Below the pieces are notes generated by a model, which was not told the origin of the DNA, did not search any database, and worked only from the letters and a program-made list of their open reading frames with translations. This document shows, piece by piece, positions 1 to 12,689 of a stretch of 64,000 nucleotides of DNA. Both the position numbers and the translations under genes were made by a program. This DNA is from Nissolia schottii. Taxonomy: Eukaryota > Streptophyta > Magnoliopsida > Fabales > Fabaceae. The DNA lies in assembly GCA_003254905.1 (NCBI GenBank), contig QANU01048949.1, forward strand, positions 229,176-293,175. The letters run 5' to 3'. Position 1 is the first letter of the stretch, and the number at the start of each line of letters is the position of its first letter.

Positions 1-1700
1 AATAATAATGAAAATAAAAATAGTGATAATAATACATTACTTATTATTATTATCTTTTCAAACACAATGTAACATTACTAACAACTTAACAAGTGATAAC
101 TTTTTTAAAAGGTAATACATGGTAATCTTAAAAGCAATGTACCAAACGTCTCTTTACTTATTTGATCTGATGGATAAATTTATATAAATTCAATGATGAA
201 ATGTGAGTTGTAAAACTACACGGCCAGAGACGACGGAGCGGAGATAGGAGATGGATACTGCATTTACTAGGATCTATGATTATGACTATTTCAGGAATAC
301 TGGGATGCTTATGGATGCTACTGCTTCACTTCGATCCCTTTAAACAGGAATGCAAGATCATGATTTTAAGTTTTGTTCTCAGATTTTATTATATTTTTTT
401 TATCAAATTCTCTCTGTTTTTATTTTTTATGCCGAAAACGAAGAGATGCCTCAGTTCATGGAGAAAATAGGTTCATTGATGGGTGTCGGAATCTAAAAAC
501 AAGACACAGGATTTTAATTTATACATGGCGCTTGCTGTTTCGCTAATTTTAGCTGCCTTCATATTCTCTTCCTGAAATACGCTTCAGGCAAAGATCTTTG
601 TACTCATAAATCGTAGTTTCAAGGCCCAATGGGCGCATAACATTCAGGGCTAACCGATTTGCTTCTACTCGGAGACGTTCTAAGTATTTCCACGTGCATA
701 ATGTTTCATCAAAATAATTATCAGGAAATAACTAAATACAAGAATATTAGCTACAAGACTCTATAATTGGATCATGTATGTGCAAGATATTTATAAAATC
801 CAGGCTTGACAAGAAGGTGCATTTCAATGTTATCTGGCGTATCTCAATGTACAAGAGTAATAAGTCATTGGAGTTCAGTTTCCTTTGGTCAGTTAGACAT
901 TGAGAACTCATAAAATAAAATGCACAGGGAACCTAAAGGACGATAACATAAATACAAAATACTCCCTGCCATACCTACTACTATTAACCCAAGATGGATG
1001 GATATATTGGTCATTCTAAGCAATGTACCTAATACCGATGTCAGACAACATACAGTCTAAATATGTCAAATGAACAAAGTGATAAAAGAAAGAAGTTACA
1101 GGAATAAGTAAGAAGTGCCTATTTGATCTACCAACAAGCATAAACAGCTAACTGGAGGCTCCGTGCGGAGGACCATGCCCTGCAATAAAAGGAAAATGAA
1201 AAAAATAAAACATTTGTTAGTCAAATTCCAAATGCAAAGCCATAACATTTTTCATTGGACAAATGAATGACAATAGAACGTGAGCATTTAGCAGTTATAA
1301 TTGGGTAAAAATGAGCAGCAGAAAACACAGCTCAGGAAAGGAAAATGAGGCAGCAAGACATACATATATTCTACCACATAAGTGGGGAGCACAGTATCAA
1401 ACATAGAAAATAAGTAGGGACACAGAATTTATAGGTCAAGCTAAAAAGTGACTAGCTAATAAAGATATTGTTGACACCTAAACGCAGTAAAGCAGCAAGT
1501 TCCAAGTTATTTAGGTCTTGTATAAAGAGAAAAGGACAACTGCAAGAAGAATAGGACTTGTTTCCTTTGTGAGGATATTGTTGACAAAACTGCTTTGGAA
1601 GAAGAAAAAATAAAATAGGAACCAATTAGGACAATAGATAAATGTAGAATAAAAGGGGGGGAGGGAGAAGTTAACCTTATATGATAATAACTGATCAGCA
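1..1700. other. AT-rich flank, probably partly 3' UTR of the SWIB gene
   Basis: No convincing gene is visible. The part next to 1700 lies downstream of the minus-strand SWIB stop codon and probably includes its 3' UTR. On the minus strand a polypyrimidine-CAG acceptor-like site near 1180 could start a spliced UTR exon, but this is weak. Short in-frame fragments near 251-348 and 431-495 (+) look protein-like but are not joined by clear splice sites. Confidence 0.4.
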
Positions 1701-4249
1701 CTAACAGTTAGTGCTAGACTGTTTGAATAGATGATGGCGTGTTAACATCTCTGGTATCCCTAAAGCAGAAATGCTTTCACATCCAAGTAGCTCCTGAAGC
1801 TTTGCATCACATAATATCACCATTGCATTTAACGGATCCTAAAAATAAGATGGAGCAATTGTATATAAAACAATTAGGTACGCAAATGAAATGCTCAAAG
1901 AGAAGAAATTTCTTAACAAGGACAAAGCTAACTTCTTAAATCATTTTACATCTTACCTAAACGGATCTATCAGACAACAGTTCTTAAAGTAACGAACACA
2001 GTAGAGCATTAGACTTTTCTTATGATTGTTTATAATTTCAGCTTCCAATCATAATTTTATTGTGCAAACAGTTTACAGTCCACCAAAAAATCCCATATCT
2101 TCTTACATAAGTATTGGGAAATTAAACTCAAGAGTGGGGCATGTCTGAGTATGTGGGCATGTATGAGAGAGAGGAGAATGTTGTGGACGTGCCTACGCAC
2201 CTCTAGATTGTTAACCTTTATGTACTCCCAAACAAGTCTTATGGCTTCAGATTCTTGCATTTCCCTTCCCTCAGTGCCCAAAAATTTAGCAAGAGCTTCA
2301 GATATTATCATAGTAGATGAAGTGGGTTCAGAACTTTCAACTATAGATTCAGCTTCGACCTTTGTTCGCTTAGCTTGTGGCTCCTCTGAAGTGACAAGAG
2401 TGAAAGCATATTAACATAAAAAACGATTAATAAAAGACTCACAACATCTCTGGTGTTAAAGATAATAACCGCAGCCTACTTTTAATACTTAGCTATTCAC
2501 AACTTACTTGTAGGTCCAAGAGGGAGAATGTGTTTAGACAGCAATTTATTCATCTTGAACATGTCAGTGCAGTCTGTCTCGAATACCACACGCAGAGCAT
2601 CATCACAAATGATCTTCCTTTTGTTGCCAGGATCTTGGAGGTTATTTTTCCTTATGTATGCCCATAGCTGCCTCACAATCTGAATTGAACATATCAAAGT
2701 GTTTCAAAAGATTTTCTTGAATCAATGGGTTCCTTTTTCCAGATAAATGAAAATTAAAGCTTCTAAAATGAACGCAAGAGACAGGGGATTTAACTATTTA
2801 AGTTAGTTTGGATCAAGAAACTACCTCAGTTCTTGGTAATGCTGGCTCACCAACAATTGCCTGAAGTTCAGGAGAAACAGCACAAACTTTGTTTAGTCCT
2901 CCAGCACCACCTCTTCTTTTGACTCCAGTTGAAGCACTGGTGAATCATTTATAAAGGATACAAGCACACCATGTCATATATTTATCCAATCACATAGTCA
3001 CATAAGACCACGCATTTTACAGAAAATCTTGCATACTCAAAGCTTATTAATTAGAATGTGACATATGGCACAGATATTGAACCCGTGCCTTTCAAACTAA
3101 GATTAAAGCAAATATGAGTAACTGGATGCAAAACTTTAGTAATATATGCTAGATCCCAAGCTGAAAACTAAAGAGTGAAGAAAGTCATAGTACAGCATCG
3201 AGCATAAGGCGAATTAGGGTTTATGTTCAAAATGTTAATTAGACCAGACAACATAATTAAGCTACGCATTTAAAAGTAATGACAAAAAAAAATTACCATA
3301 AAAAATGTTCCTGGTCAATGAATGTAAATAAACAATAAAAATCAGACAATAGCAGCAAAAGGCTAGAAAACAACAAAGAGAATAGTTTCCAAGAGAGAGA
3401 GAGAGAGAGAAACGGGCTTCCAATAAACAAAAATGGTTAGAACATGATAAAATTAAAATTATCATAGGGAAAATGACATGACAAGAACAAGTAGGTATTC
3501 TACAAAACAAGTGGGTATAGAGCTACAAAATTTAACCACCCCCCCCCCTCCCCAAAAAAAAAAAAGGAACCACCGATTTCAATAAAATAGCAAAAATAAA
3601 ACCCCGGTCATTAGCAGTTTCCGGAAATGGGACCATACCCCTACTACACAGTAGAAAATCAATCCCAATATCTTAACAGTACCTAGGACGAAAGCGAACA
3701 ACTCTAAACCCAAAATCGAAGCAAAAAATAAAAAATCTAGGACCTAGGATCTTAATTTACAAGTTGAAAAGCGAAAAAGGAAGAGGAAAAATCCCACCTT
3801 TGTTTGGGCGGTTGAGGAGACGGCACGGTATCGGCATTGTGAGGGAAGGGGTGGGGTTTACCGTGAGGCGGTTGGGGCGGAAGAAGGTGGTGGGGTTGCT
3901 GGAAGTTGATCTCGTGATGCGGGTGGTGGAGGGCAAAATGGGGATGGAACTGGTGGGGTACAACGTGGGTGGTGGTGGTGGTTGGGAAATGTGGTTGAGG
4001 GTGAGGGGCAAAATGGTCTTTAGATGGCGGAGGAAAAAACGGTGGTGGTGGTTGTTGTTGTTGTTGTTGTTGATGAGGGCGGAGGAGAAAGTCGATCTGG
4101 TCTCTGATGAAACCGGCCTTGTGGGAAAGGTCTAACCCTAGCTTTGCCTCCAGCTGCTGAACGACGCCGTTTAGCGTTGTGATGGAGTTAGGGTCTGAGT
4201 GACGCAGCAGAGACTCCACCCCTTTCGCAATATCCTGGTCCGACACCAT
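1701..4249 (-). CDS. DEK_C and double SWIB/MDM2-domain protein (UAF30/BAF60b-like)
   Basis: Five coding exons on the minus strand: 4249-3798, 2936-2825, 2679-2508, 2385-2201 and 1838-1701. They total 1059 nt (352 aa), and every junction keeps frame with GT-AG borders. Residues 1-60 form a DEK C-terminal-type domain. A low-complexity stretch follows (about 60-150) with a poly-Gln run, encoded by a TTG-type microsatellite near 4049-4075, and many Pro and His. SWIB domain 1 (about 162-240) contains GLNKVCAVSPELQAIVG and the LWAYIRKNNLQDP motif. SWIB domain 2 (about 273-347) contains LVWEYIKVNNLEDP. Proteins of this architecture resemble the yeast UAF30 subunit and the BAF60b SWIB module, and are expected to act in nuclear chromatin or transcription complexes. 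The exact partner is not shown here. It resembles Arabidopsis At4g22360 from memory. The domain call is secure; exon borders were set by eye. Confidence 0.9.
3391..3411. repeat. (GA)n microsatellite in SWIB intron 1
   Basis: An uninterrupted GA dinucleotide run lies inside the first coding intron of the SWIB gene. It is a likely polymorphic marker and has no evident function. Confidence 0.8.
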
Positions 4250-4386
4250 TCCTTTTCTTCTTCACTTCACCCCTTCCACCTTCATATACCACCAACAGAA
4301 TAAACGGCTATGCCCTTCTCTCTCTCTCCTCCTTCTCCTCTCTGTCTGTCTCTTTCTCTCTCTTCGTCTCTGTCTATCTCTCTCTC

Positions 4387-4395
4387 TTTATAAAA
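4387..4395 (-). promoter_or_regulatory. Probable TATA box and CT/GA-rich leader of the SWIB gene
   Basis: Read on the minus strand, TTTTATAAA lies about 140 bases upstream of the ATG at 4249. It is followed by a long GA-rich stretch (CT-rich on the plus strand, about 4317-4386), typical of plant 5' UTR and core-promoter regions. Assignment rests on position and motif only. Confidence 0.5.
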
Positions 4396-4399
4396 CCGA

Positions 4400-7300
4400 A
4401 ATCACCAAAATGCCCTTCGTTCAGATTCAGAATTGGCTTGTGCTACGAAATGACAACTTTGCCCTCTAAGCTTATCCACAGACACTGTGTTGAGTGCTGA
4501 GAGATAGGAGTAAAAGGTAATTTCGGGGGCCTGGATAAGAGAAAGTGGTTGGGGGGTAGAAATGTAAAAAAGGGAACAAAACTTGCAGTGGCATCTTACT
4601 CTGGAAGGTTAAAGATGGATGGGTATGGAAAAGTGCCCCCAAGAATAGACAAATGGATAAAGTGGAGCACCCAAAACGAACACCGTCAGTGGCCACGAAC
4701 GATGGGTAGGGTATATTGAAAGCAATGTTAAATTACACAATTGCCAATGACGGTTTCTGTTCTTTTTCTTCTTTGCTTTCTATTTTTTTGGTCAAAATTA
4801 CGGTTTTCTTCAAAATGAAAAGACAAAAGGGGAGAGCGCCATTTGAAAACTGAGTATGGGCTTGGGGGGAGGATTTCGTGATGGGTTGTTAAGGATTTGG
4901 AGAGTTTGGCCAACCAATTAACGAATTTGGAATTGGTGGGGCTGGAAACTGCTACTAATTAGACAACACAGGGAGAAGCAAAGAGAATTCTATTCCTAGG
5001 AAACTAAGATGGACCAGTTTAATTAACCATACTTGTACTTGATTAAATGCTTTTTTTACGTGTAATTAAATGCTATTCGTGATAATGAAATATAAGTATG
5101 AAATGTAACCAATTTTCCTTTCATATCTAACATACATGTTTCAATTTTACCTATTTCTTTCAGCTGGGAATCGAACGAATTTGAGGCGGAACAAAGAGGC
5201 AACAATATGCTTTGCCTTTTTCTTCTTTTTTTTTTTTTTTTATGGTGAACAAAAGTTTTGCCTTTATTCTCCCAAAACGGTGACAATTCAATTTATTCAT
5301 ATTATGTTACCTCTAATTGATTAACACTAAATAAATTGCCGGATAACCAGTGAACCGAAAAGCCATCCTCCTTATTAGTAAGTAGTAACTACTATTCAAT
5401 TTGAGTGATTTTCCTTTTTTTTGGTACTGTTCAATTTTGAGTGATTGGGATTGAAACAAACGATTCTTCTACGGAAACTATGCACCACACTATAATTTGC
5501 ATATAAAACCCATAATTGGATGCGTGTATCTTTTTTTTGTTGGTGCCATTGCATGTTTATCTATGTAAAAACAACATAAAATTTAGTATAGATCTCAATA
5601 TAATTCCGTGGTACATCTGTCATAATATAATAAATAGAGGATTTTCTTCTTCACTATTTTCGGTATCCAACCTTTTTCTTTTCCCAAAATTTTCCTAAAC
5701 GTAAATGGATGGGAAGGGTAGAGTTGAGTGTAGGGGTGGGAGCATACCATCAACCACCACTGTGTTAGACAATTTATTGTTATGACTATTTAATATTTAA
5801 TTATTTTATAGCATAACTACAATGTTCTTTAAAAAAGCAATCCTTATTTTGCGGTGAAATCTACTTAAACTTATTTGTCATTTGTTTAATTAAACAAAAT
5901 AGAATTTGTGTAGTTTTACTCAATTTAAAATTTTGTCAACTAACTTCATCTAAAAAGACCCTCAAACATTGTTCGCGTTGCACACCTTTGTCATCTAGTC
6001 TCAACATCATCCACCTTTGCATTGTCCCGTGTCCATGGCTCCACATCATCTATTACAGCTTCATCGTCCTCTAACTTAAGTCAGTAGTTGAAATCTCTTA
6101 TCTCAACTCCAATGTTTATAAGGGTTCTTTGATTATTTTTCTGTTTTTTCTCATTTAAACTAATTTCAATATGCATTGTTTTATCTTCTTAGAAAATTAT
6201 TTTTGGTTAATGATTAAAAATGCAAAGAATAAATTATAGGTAACTTTGGTTGTTTTATTTTTATATCTATAAATAATATTGTTTTGGGCATATAATTTTT
6301 CTTTCAACATTTTCTCTTTTGTTTGAATTTGATAGAGGCCGCAGACCATATAATTAGGCCATAAGTAAGGCTAAGTATTGAGACAAGTCAGATTTAAGCT
6401 AAAAAAAGAGTCTACTATAAGTCACAAGTCAGACTTATGCCCAATAATTATAACGCAGACTTGATTTACGAAGAGTTTGGTCCATCTTAATTCGAATCTA
6501 AATTAATAACTACATGACGATTAAAAAATATAACATTGCAATTTGTTTGATAGATAGTAGATAGTAAAAAGTAAATGATAAAATTGTTATATAATTACAT
6601 ATGAGGTGCGAATAGAATTGAGACAGGTTCACATTGAACCCTAACATATATAAGTAATTACCTGCTTTCTACGCTACCTATATTAAGGTGTGTTCTTATC
6701 ATACACATGATGATTGATTTAGTGGAGTTTTAACATTTATGTGGTTTTGGTAGGGAAAAATTTCCAAAATATGGGTTGCAATGAGAAATTACGAAAATAT
6801 GGGGCAAATTTCTGAAATCGCCGTAGGGGGTGGCGATTTCAGAAAATCCGAAAATAAAAAAAAATAAAAATTCAAAAAGTCTGAAATCGCCACAGGGGTG
6901 GCAATTTCAGACTTTAAAAAAATAAAAAAATAAAAATTCAAATGTCTAAAATCGCCATAGGGAGTGACGATTTCAGACAAGAAACCCATACATTCGTAAT
7001 TTTTTTGAATGGACCATATTATGGGAATATAAGTGTATTGTGGCCATATATATGTAAAAAATCCTGATGTAGTTAAGACAAGTTCATGTGAATAAGGTAT
7101 CAATTCTCAACTCTATATTTGAAATCCATTGACTCTATCTACTATGATTTAAGTCAAACAACAAAGTTATCTATTTTGAGTTTTAATGCAGTCGTATGTT
7201 TAAGGCTTAAACCCAAAATTTCTAGTTAAATTTGAATCGTCTTTATTAATTGATCTATACGCTCTTTCGTAGACATCTGCTATCTTACTAGTATAAGTTG

Positions 7301-8440
7301 TAAATAAATAAAACATAGAATAATAACTTTTATCTCTTCAATTGTTTTTTCAATTTCTATTAATGGCACCCATGCCTCTTATCATCATTTAACCACCAAC
7401 ACTCTTCACCTACCCCTCCACCTTGCTCCTCTTGTATCCATGGTCATCCTTCATATTGATTGCTAGTTATTTCAGAGCTTCTTTCTTGCTAAGCATTGTC
7501 ATTTCTATATATGTCAGTTACTTCAGTTCAAACCAATGCTTAAATCACACCCCAAAAGAATAAAATTATCTAGAACAAAATAATGCTCTTAAATTCTAAT
7601 TAGTTAGAAGTTATCTGACACGTGGACTTAATAGTCAATTTAAACCGTAGAAATAGTCAATTTAGTTTAAAAATTTTATTAAAAGTATCTTAAGATAAAA
7701 ACACTTATTAAGAGACAAAAAAAAAAGATGTTTTGAGATTTTTAACATAATATCAAAGACTTATAATTTTTGTCTTTTCAACAAAAAAAAAATTATGCTG
7801 AGAAATAAGGAACAAATTATGAAACTGAATCTCTAACAAAATGATTAAGAGATAATGAGTAATCACGCACTTTTAAATTTAAAACCTAAATATAATTTTA
7901 TTCTCCTATAAATATAGTTCGTTTTCATTTCAGTTTTTCTAAAAATGTTACTGATTTCTTTTCCTTCTCTTATTTGATTTTCGGTTATTGTTAAATTCAG
8001 TAATTAAGTGATGATTTTATAATGACTAATCTTTATTTTTAAAATATTTATAAAGACTAATTAAACGATAGTTATTTTTAGTATTGTTTTTATTTATACG
8101 CCTATCAATTAGTGAATTAATTGTTTTTTTAAGTGCATGAAGATGCATGATTTTTATTGGGGCGGTTAAAATATATGATGGTAGAATGTGTAGAAATATT
8201 TGTGGAGATAAATGAGTGGGTCATGGGTGTAACTTTTTTTAGCATGATAAAATTAAAGAGTTAATAAATAAAATGTCTTAATTATACACATAAAACTCAA
8301 AAAATTATTAAATATAATGAGTAAAGATTAGGAGGTAGTTACATTTTAAAATTTATATACACACACACACACACCTTGCGGAGAAATAAAATGTTAACAC
8401 GAATAAATAGTGGGTGATAGAAGCGCAGCGGAGTGAGGGA
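4400..8440. other. Intergenic region, AT-rich
   Basis: No supported gene is present in these 4 kb. It holds the upstream regions of two divergent genes (SWIB on minus, plastid protein on plus). It also has a tandem hairpin repeat at 6812-6977, homopolymer runs and a short (AC)n run near 8361-8374. Confidence 0.6.
6812..6977. repeat. Three tandem hairpin repeats with GAAATCGCC/GGCGATTTC arms
   Basis: Three units at about 6812-6842, 6880-6911 and 6945-6977 each have the arm GAAATCGCC, a short purine-rich loop (TAGGGGG-like) and the complementary arm GGCGATTTC with a few mismatches. Units are spaced about 67 bases apart by A-rich linkers. Each can fold into a stem-loop. The structure is not explained by any gene here and looks like a fragment of a dispersed plant repeat. 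Confidence 0.7.
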
Positions 8441-8446
8441 AGAAAC

Positions 8447-10143
8447 ATGGCACAGATTGTAAACCTAAGCCCCCCGCCGAATCCAGTCCACTCCCACTCT
8501 CGCCCCCGATTGCTGACCCAACCAAGGCATAAGCATACTCACTGGACTTCGTTGCAGCATTCCCTCAGATGCAACGGCAGATTCCTCTGCCTCTTCTCTG
8601 ACAACAGAAGAGAGGTACCCATAGTATTTCTCTCCCCGTATCTTTTACTTGTCAATTTTACGGATACGAAGCTTCTTCATTCTGTTTCTCACTGATTTTA
8701 CTATCGTTGCTAATATTCGTCGCTGCAACTCTGCACTTAAATTTCAAGCCCTACCCAATACTATTTGCTTTGCCTGAAACGTTTATGACTGCGCTTTTTG
8801 AAATTCAGAACAAAATTTTCCCTAGCAATTGGTAATTTTCTTTTCGTTTCTTTTGCTGTCCACGCCATATGTCGCATGTTTGTAGATTATAGCATTTCAT
8901 GAATTTCGTGCTGGGGATAACAGTGTTAATAGTTCTAAACTTCCTTCCATTAAGTTTTGTTTGTTGAATTGGGGGTGTAAACGTTCTTTTTAACCTTATT
9001 AAATGGATGAAATTAAATTAAGGACTTAGGTGTTCCTACAAAGGAAGTTCCCTTCATAGATTTATCTTTTGATTCTGGCGGGTTATAGGATTCTAATTAC
9101 GATTACTTGATTTAAACGCTGCAGTGAGCTACTTTATTTTTTATTTTATATCCCTGTTACACAAATTTGTTGCCCAAGCGGTCACATTAGTGAAATTGTA
9201 TCAACATGGCTTGGCTCTCAGCCTAACGATATTTATTTCATAGTCATATTTGTATCAACATCATACCTTTGCCAATTCACACATTTGGGGGGGGGGTCAG
9301 TATAGCATACGTTTTCTTGGAAATTTATTTCATTTGTAATCATACCCTGATGACATGTAATTCAACGAATCATGTTTTTACCAAGGTCTCCTTTTGAGGA
9401 AATTCCTATGTGACCTGTTAAGTATTGGCCTTGCTACTAAATTTCTATATGCAATTCCTTGTCTAATGACATTTAGATGTCAAGGCAATACCATAATATA
9501 ATACTGAGTTTCAATTCCTTTACCTTCGCGTGTAACATTTGGAAGAACAAAGCTGATGTAAAAATTGGAAAAATAAGGGAAATGAAATTGAATTGTGATG
9601 GCAGGATCAAGCTAGAAAAGCATTAGAAGGTGCCCTAAGTGGGAAGAAAAATGAACTTGAGAAGTGGGATAAAGAAATCAAGAGAAGAGAGGAGCTGGGA
9701 GGTGGGGGTGACACTGGTGGAGGAGGTTGGTTTGGCTGGGGTCGTCGATTTGGCTGGTCTAATGATGATAATTTTTGGCAAGAAGCAAAACAAGCTAGTC
9801 TTACTATACTTGGTATCGTTCTCATGGTAACAAGTTCCTCATCCCACTTTCGATTCTATTGCTGATAATCAGTATGATACAATTAAAACTATACGTTTTC
9901 CTTTTCTCTCTGCACTTTCAGTATCTCCTAGTTGCAAAAGGTGACTTGACCCTAGCCGTGATTGTCAATCCCTTGCTGTATGCACTGCGGGGAGTGAGAA
10001 ATGGATTTGGTTTCATTACATCGAAAGTCTTGAAAAATACTTCTGCCAGTAGCCAGCCTGATTTTGGTGGTTTTTTCAAGAAGGAAGACTATCAGCATGC
10101 TTCTGCTAAAGAGAATGTCGTAAGAAAATGGGGCAGTGACTAG
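8447..10143 (+). CDS. Small probable chloroplast membrane protein, unknown function
   Basis: Three exons, 8447-8614, 9605-9826 and 9922-10143, give 203 aa with all junctions in phase 0 and GT-AG borders. The N-terminus (about 1-55) is rich in Ser, Arg, His and Pro and poor in acidic residues, as expected of a plastid transit peptide. A charged helix follows (ALEGALSGKKNELEKWDKEI), then a Gly/Trp-rich stretch (GGGGWFGWGRRFGWS). One or two hydrophobic segments lie around residues 118-150 (SLTILGIVLMYLLVAK and AVIVNPLLYAL). The C-terminus is polar. I recognise it as a conserved plant protein without a characterised role. An in-frame ATG also exists at 8414; 8447 was chosen because MAQIV fits a transit-peptide start. 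Plastid targeting is inferred. Confidence 0.8.
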
Positions 10144-12521
10144 TGAGTAAAAAAGTTGTTACAGGTTTGGCATTACCCCTTTTGATGCAGATTGTTATTT
10201 ACATTACATCCATTTGTTCATCACCTTTATCACATGCAAATCTGTGTGTGGCGATTATTGTTGTAACAAAGTTGTTTTTCCTTTTGCATCTAAACGAAAG
10301 TTATTTTTTGTTTCCTCTTCTGTTAGGCTGAGAATTTATCTTGGGTTCAAAATTGTGCTCATGTATGTAAGCTCTTTTATAAGCTTGCATTTGACAAGGG
10401 AATTTCGTCTCTAAAAATGAGTTGGGATTTACTGGATTTTGACAGTGATTAAATTACTTTTAAATTTTATTGGCAAATGCATTTTGATTGATTTTCTGTT
10501 TTCATAGACAAAAAAGGTATGAAAGTCTTAAGATAATGTAGGTAGACATATTTCTCACTGGCTGTGGTGTACAAGCACCTAAAAAATGGCCCAACAAAGA
10601 TGCCTGGTGCATCTTCATTTCTCTGTAAATCTATGAGGTATGTTTTTTTTTTTAAAAAAAAAATCTTCTTCAATTATTATTTTTACTTAGTTGAAACACA
10701 ATACTTACATGGAATGGGCTGTCATTGAATTATTTGCTTACTTCATCATCATCTGAGCTGTGTGTCATAATTTTAACATTTAAGACCATCTTCTGCCTTT
10801 ATGGTTTATGGCTGTCTCTATCAACCACGGGGCTTCACACAGAACAAGGATGACCAAACTAATTGGGCTTGCCTGAAAGTTTAAATATGCATGTCTTGGG
10901 GGCATCTGAATGACTTTAGCATTCACATTCTTTTAGCTGCTGTATTTGAAGGTCAATAAATTCAATTTTTTGTTTATTATAAGATGCTCGAATTGATTGT
11001 CGGCATTATATTTCCTTTCTTTTTATATTATTTATCTCATGTATAATGTATACGTGCGTGATATATTTATGGGTACAATGATGCTGGCTGATTCTATGAA
11101 GTTGTGAAATTCTTTCCAATCTCTAGTGTTGTTATTCAGCGAGGCTACGGGAGAAGATTTTTTTTTGGTTATCATACTTATTACCAAATTAGCTGATATA
11201 ACACTTTTTGGTAGAGTTTTTTTTTTAAAGATATTTTTGCTAATTAAAACGTGTATTATCTCTCAGGAAAAAGAAAAGTGTCATGTTGATTATTTTATTA
11301 AATATTTTAAGAAGTTTGGTCATTGTTGTATTAAATATTTGAAATGCTAAGATGATGAGCAGGTTTTCTGTAGCCAACTAAATTTTAAACTCTGAAAATT
11401 CTGTAGCCAACCAGCCCGATGTAGCGGAGCTTCCACATGCCCATCCTCTTCAGCTGAAAGATTCTACTTTGTAATGAATCAATTGTTTAGCTCATGTTAT
11501 CGATTATTGGAAAAGTGCAATAGCAACGTGATGTCCTCGTTTTCTTTCAACCAAAATAATGGCCATGATGCATCCCAGATCACGTTGGCCAATAAGGTCT
11601 AGGATAACGAATTAAATCCATTCCGAAATTATTTATTGAACTCTTATATTCCTTTGAATAGTTGACTATTGTTCCAGAAATTATAATTCTTCTTAATCAG
11701 TGTGGTTACATATCTTTCTAATTTATAAATTTTCTCACATATATTAAATAATATTGTATAAATTATAATTCATGCTATTATGAGAATATAAATCAACACT
11801 CTTCCTCACTGTTTATGTTCCTTTTTCCCAGCAATGTGAGATTGAACTTTAGCATTTTGGGTGAAAAGATTGTTTCCTCCTCCGGAAAGATGATAAACGT
11901 TATCTTAAATGTGTCCATTGGATGGCACATATTTCAAAAATTTCTGGTGGGACTTGCCTAAAAATCAACGGTTACTGGGAAAAAAAGAACCTTGTTTTGA
12001 TGGAATTTGAAATCTCTCCTAGAGTGATATTTTGTTTTCTAGAGCAAATGGTCAGTATTGAAAAATAAAATTTGATAGTTACGAATTTTATTGTTATTCC
12101 TGAACTAAGAGTTGGCAGGAGCACCATTACAGGCCAACTCAAAAGGACAAAACTCTTAATTTTATGAGAAAAAAGAGCGCCTAACCCCAATGTAAGACAC
12201 AAATTTTACATCAAAAAACAAATCGCCAAAAGAGATACAATGCAAATTTCAACAAAAAAGTCAAGAATAACTCCCCTGATCTTGACTGAATCACAGACAC
12301 ACAACCACCCATGTTAATGCTTCTAAACCATATTCAACACAGATACTTCAAAGCAATAGAATTCCTTCATTTCAGCAACAACAGCAAAATATAGCAATAG
12401 GATCTTAGCAAGCCTCCGAAACGAGCTCACATGAGTTGAATAAAGGACTTAGAGAATCCGTACAATACAACGACCTAAAACTGAGATAGAGAATATTACC
12501 AATCCCAAAATTCCCGCCCCC
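10144..12521. other. 3' flank and intergenic DNA up to the assembly gap
   Basis: It begins with the 3' UTR of the preceding plus-strand gene. The rest is AT-rich with poly-T/poly-A tracts and no supported coding exon. The last 300 bases before the gap are less AT-rich and could belong to sequence interrupted by the gap. Confidence 0.5.
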
Positions 12522-12633
12522 NNNNNNNNNNNNNNNNNNNNNNNNNNNNNNNNNNNNNNNNNNNNNNNNNNNNNNNNNNNNNNNNNNNNNNNNNNNNNNN
12601 NNNNNNNNNNNNNNNNNNNNNNNNNNNNNNNNN
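12522..12633. other. Assembly gap (112 N)
   Basis: A run of 112 N follows a poly-C stretch. The reading frame called across it is an artefact of unknown bases. Confidence 0.99.
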
Positions 12634-12689
12634 CACTTATTTCTTTTCACCTCTTCTCAACTGGGTATAATTTCACGCATAAAAAAATA

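Noticed and set aside
3757..4135. Other frames in SWIB exon 1
   Set aside because: Products of the repeat-rich GC segment; the DEK_C frame explains the exon.
12405..12650. Minus-strand frame running through the N gap
   Set aside because: Unknown bases keep it open; real sequence on either side is too short to judge.
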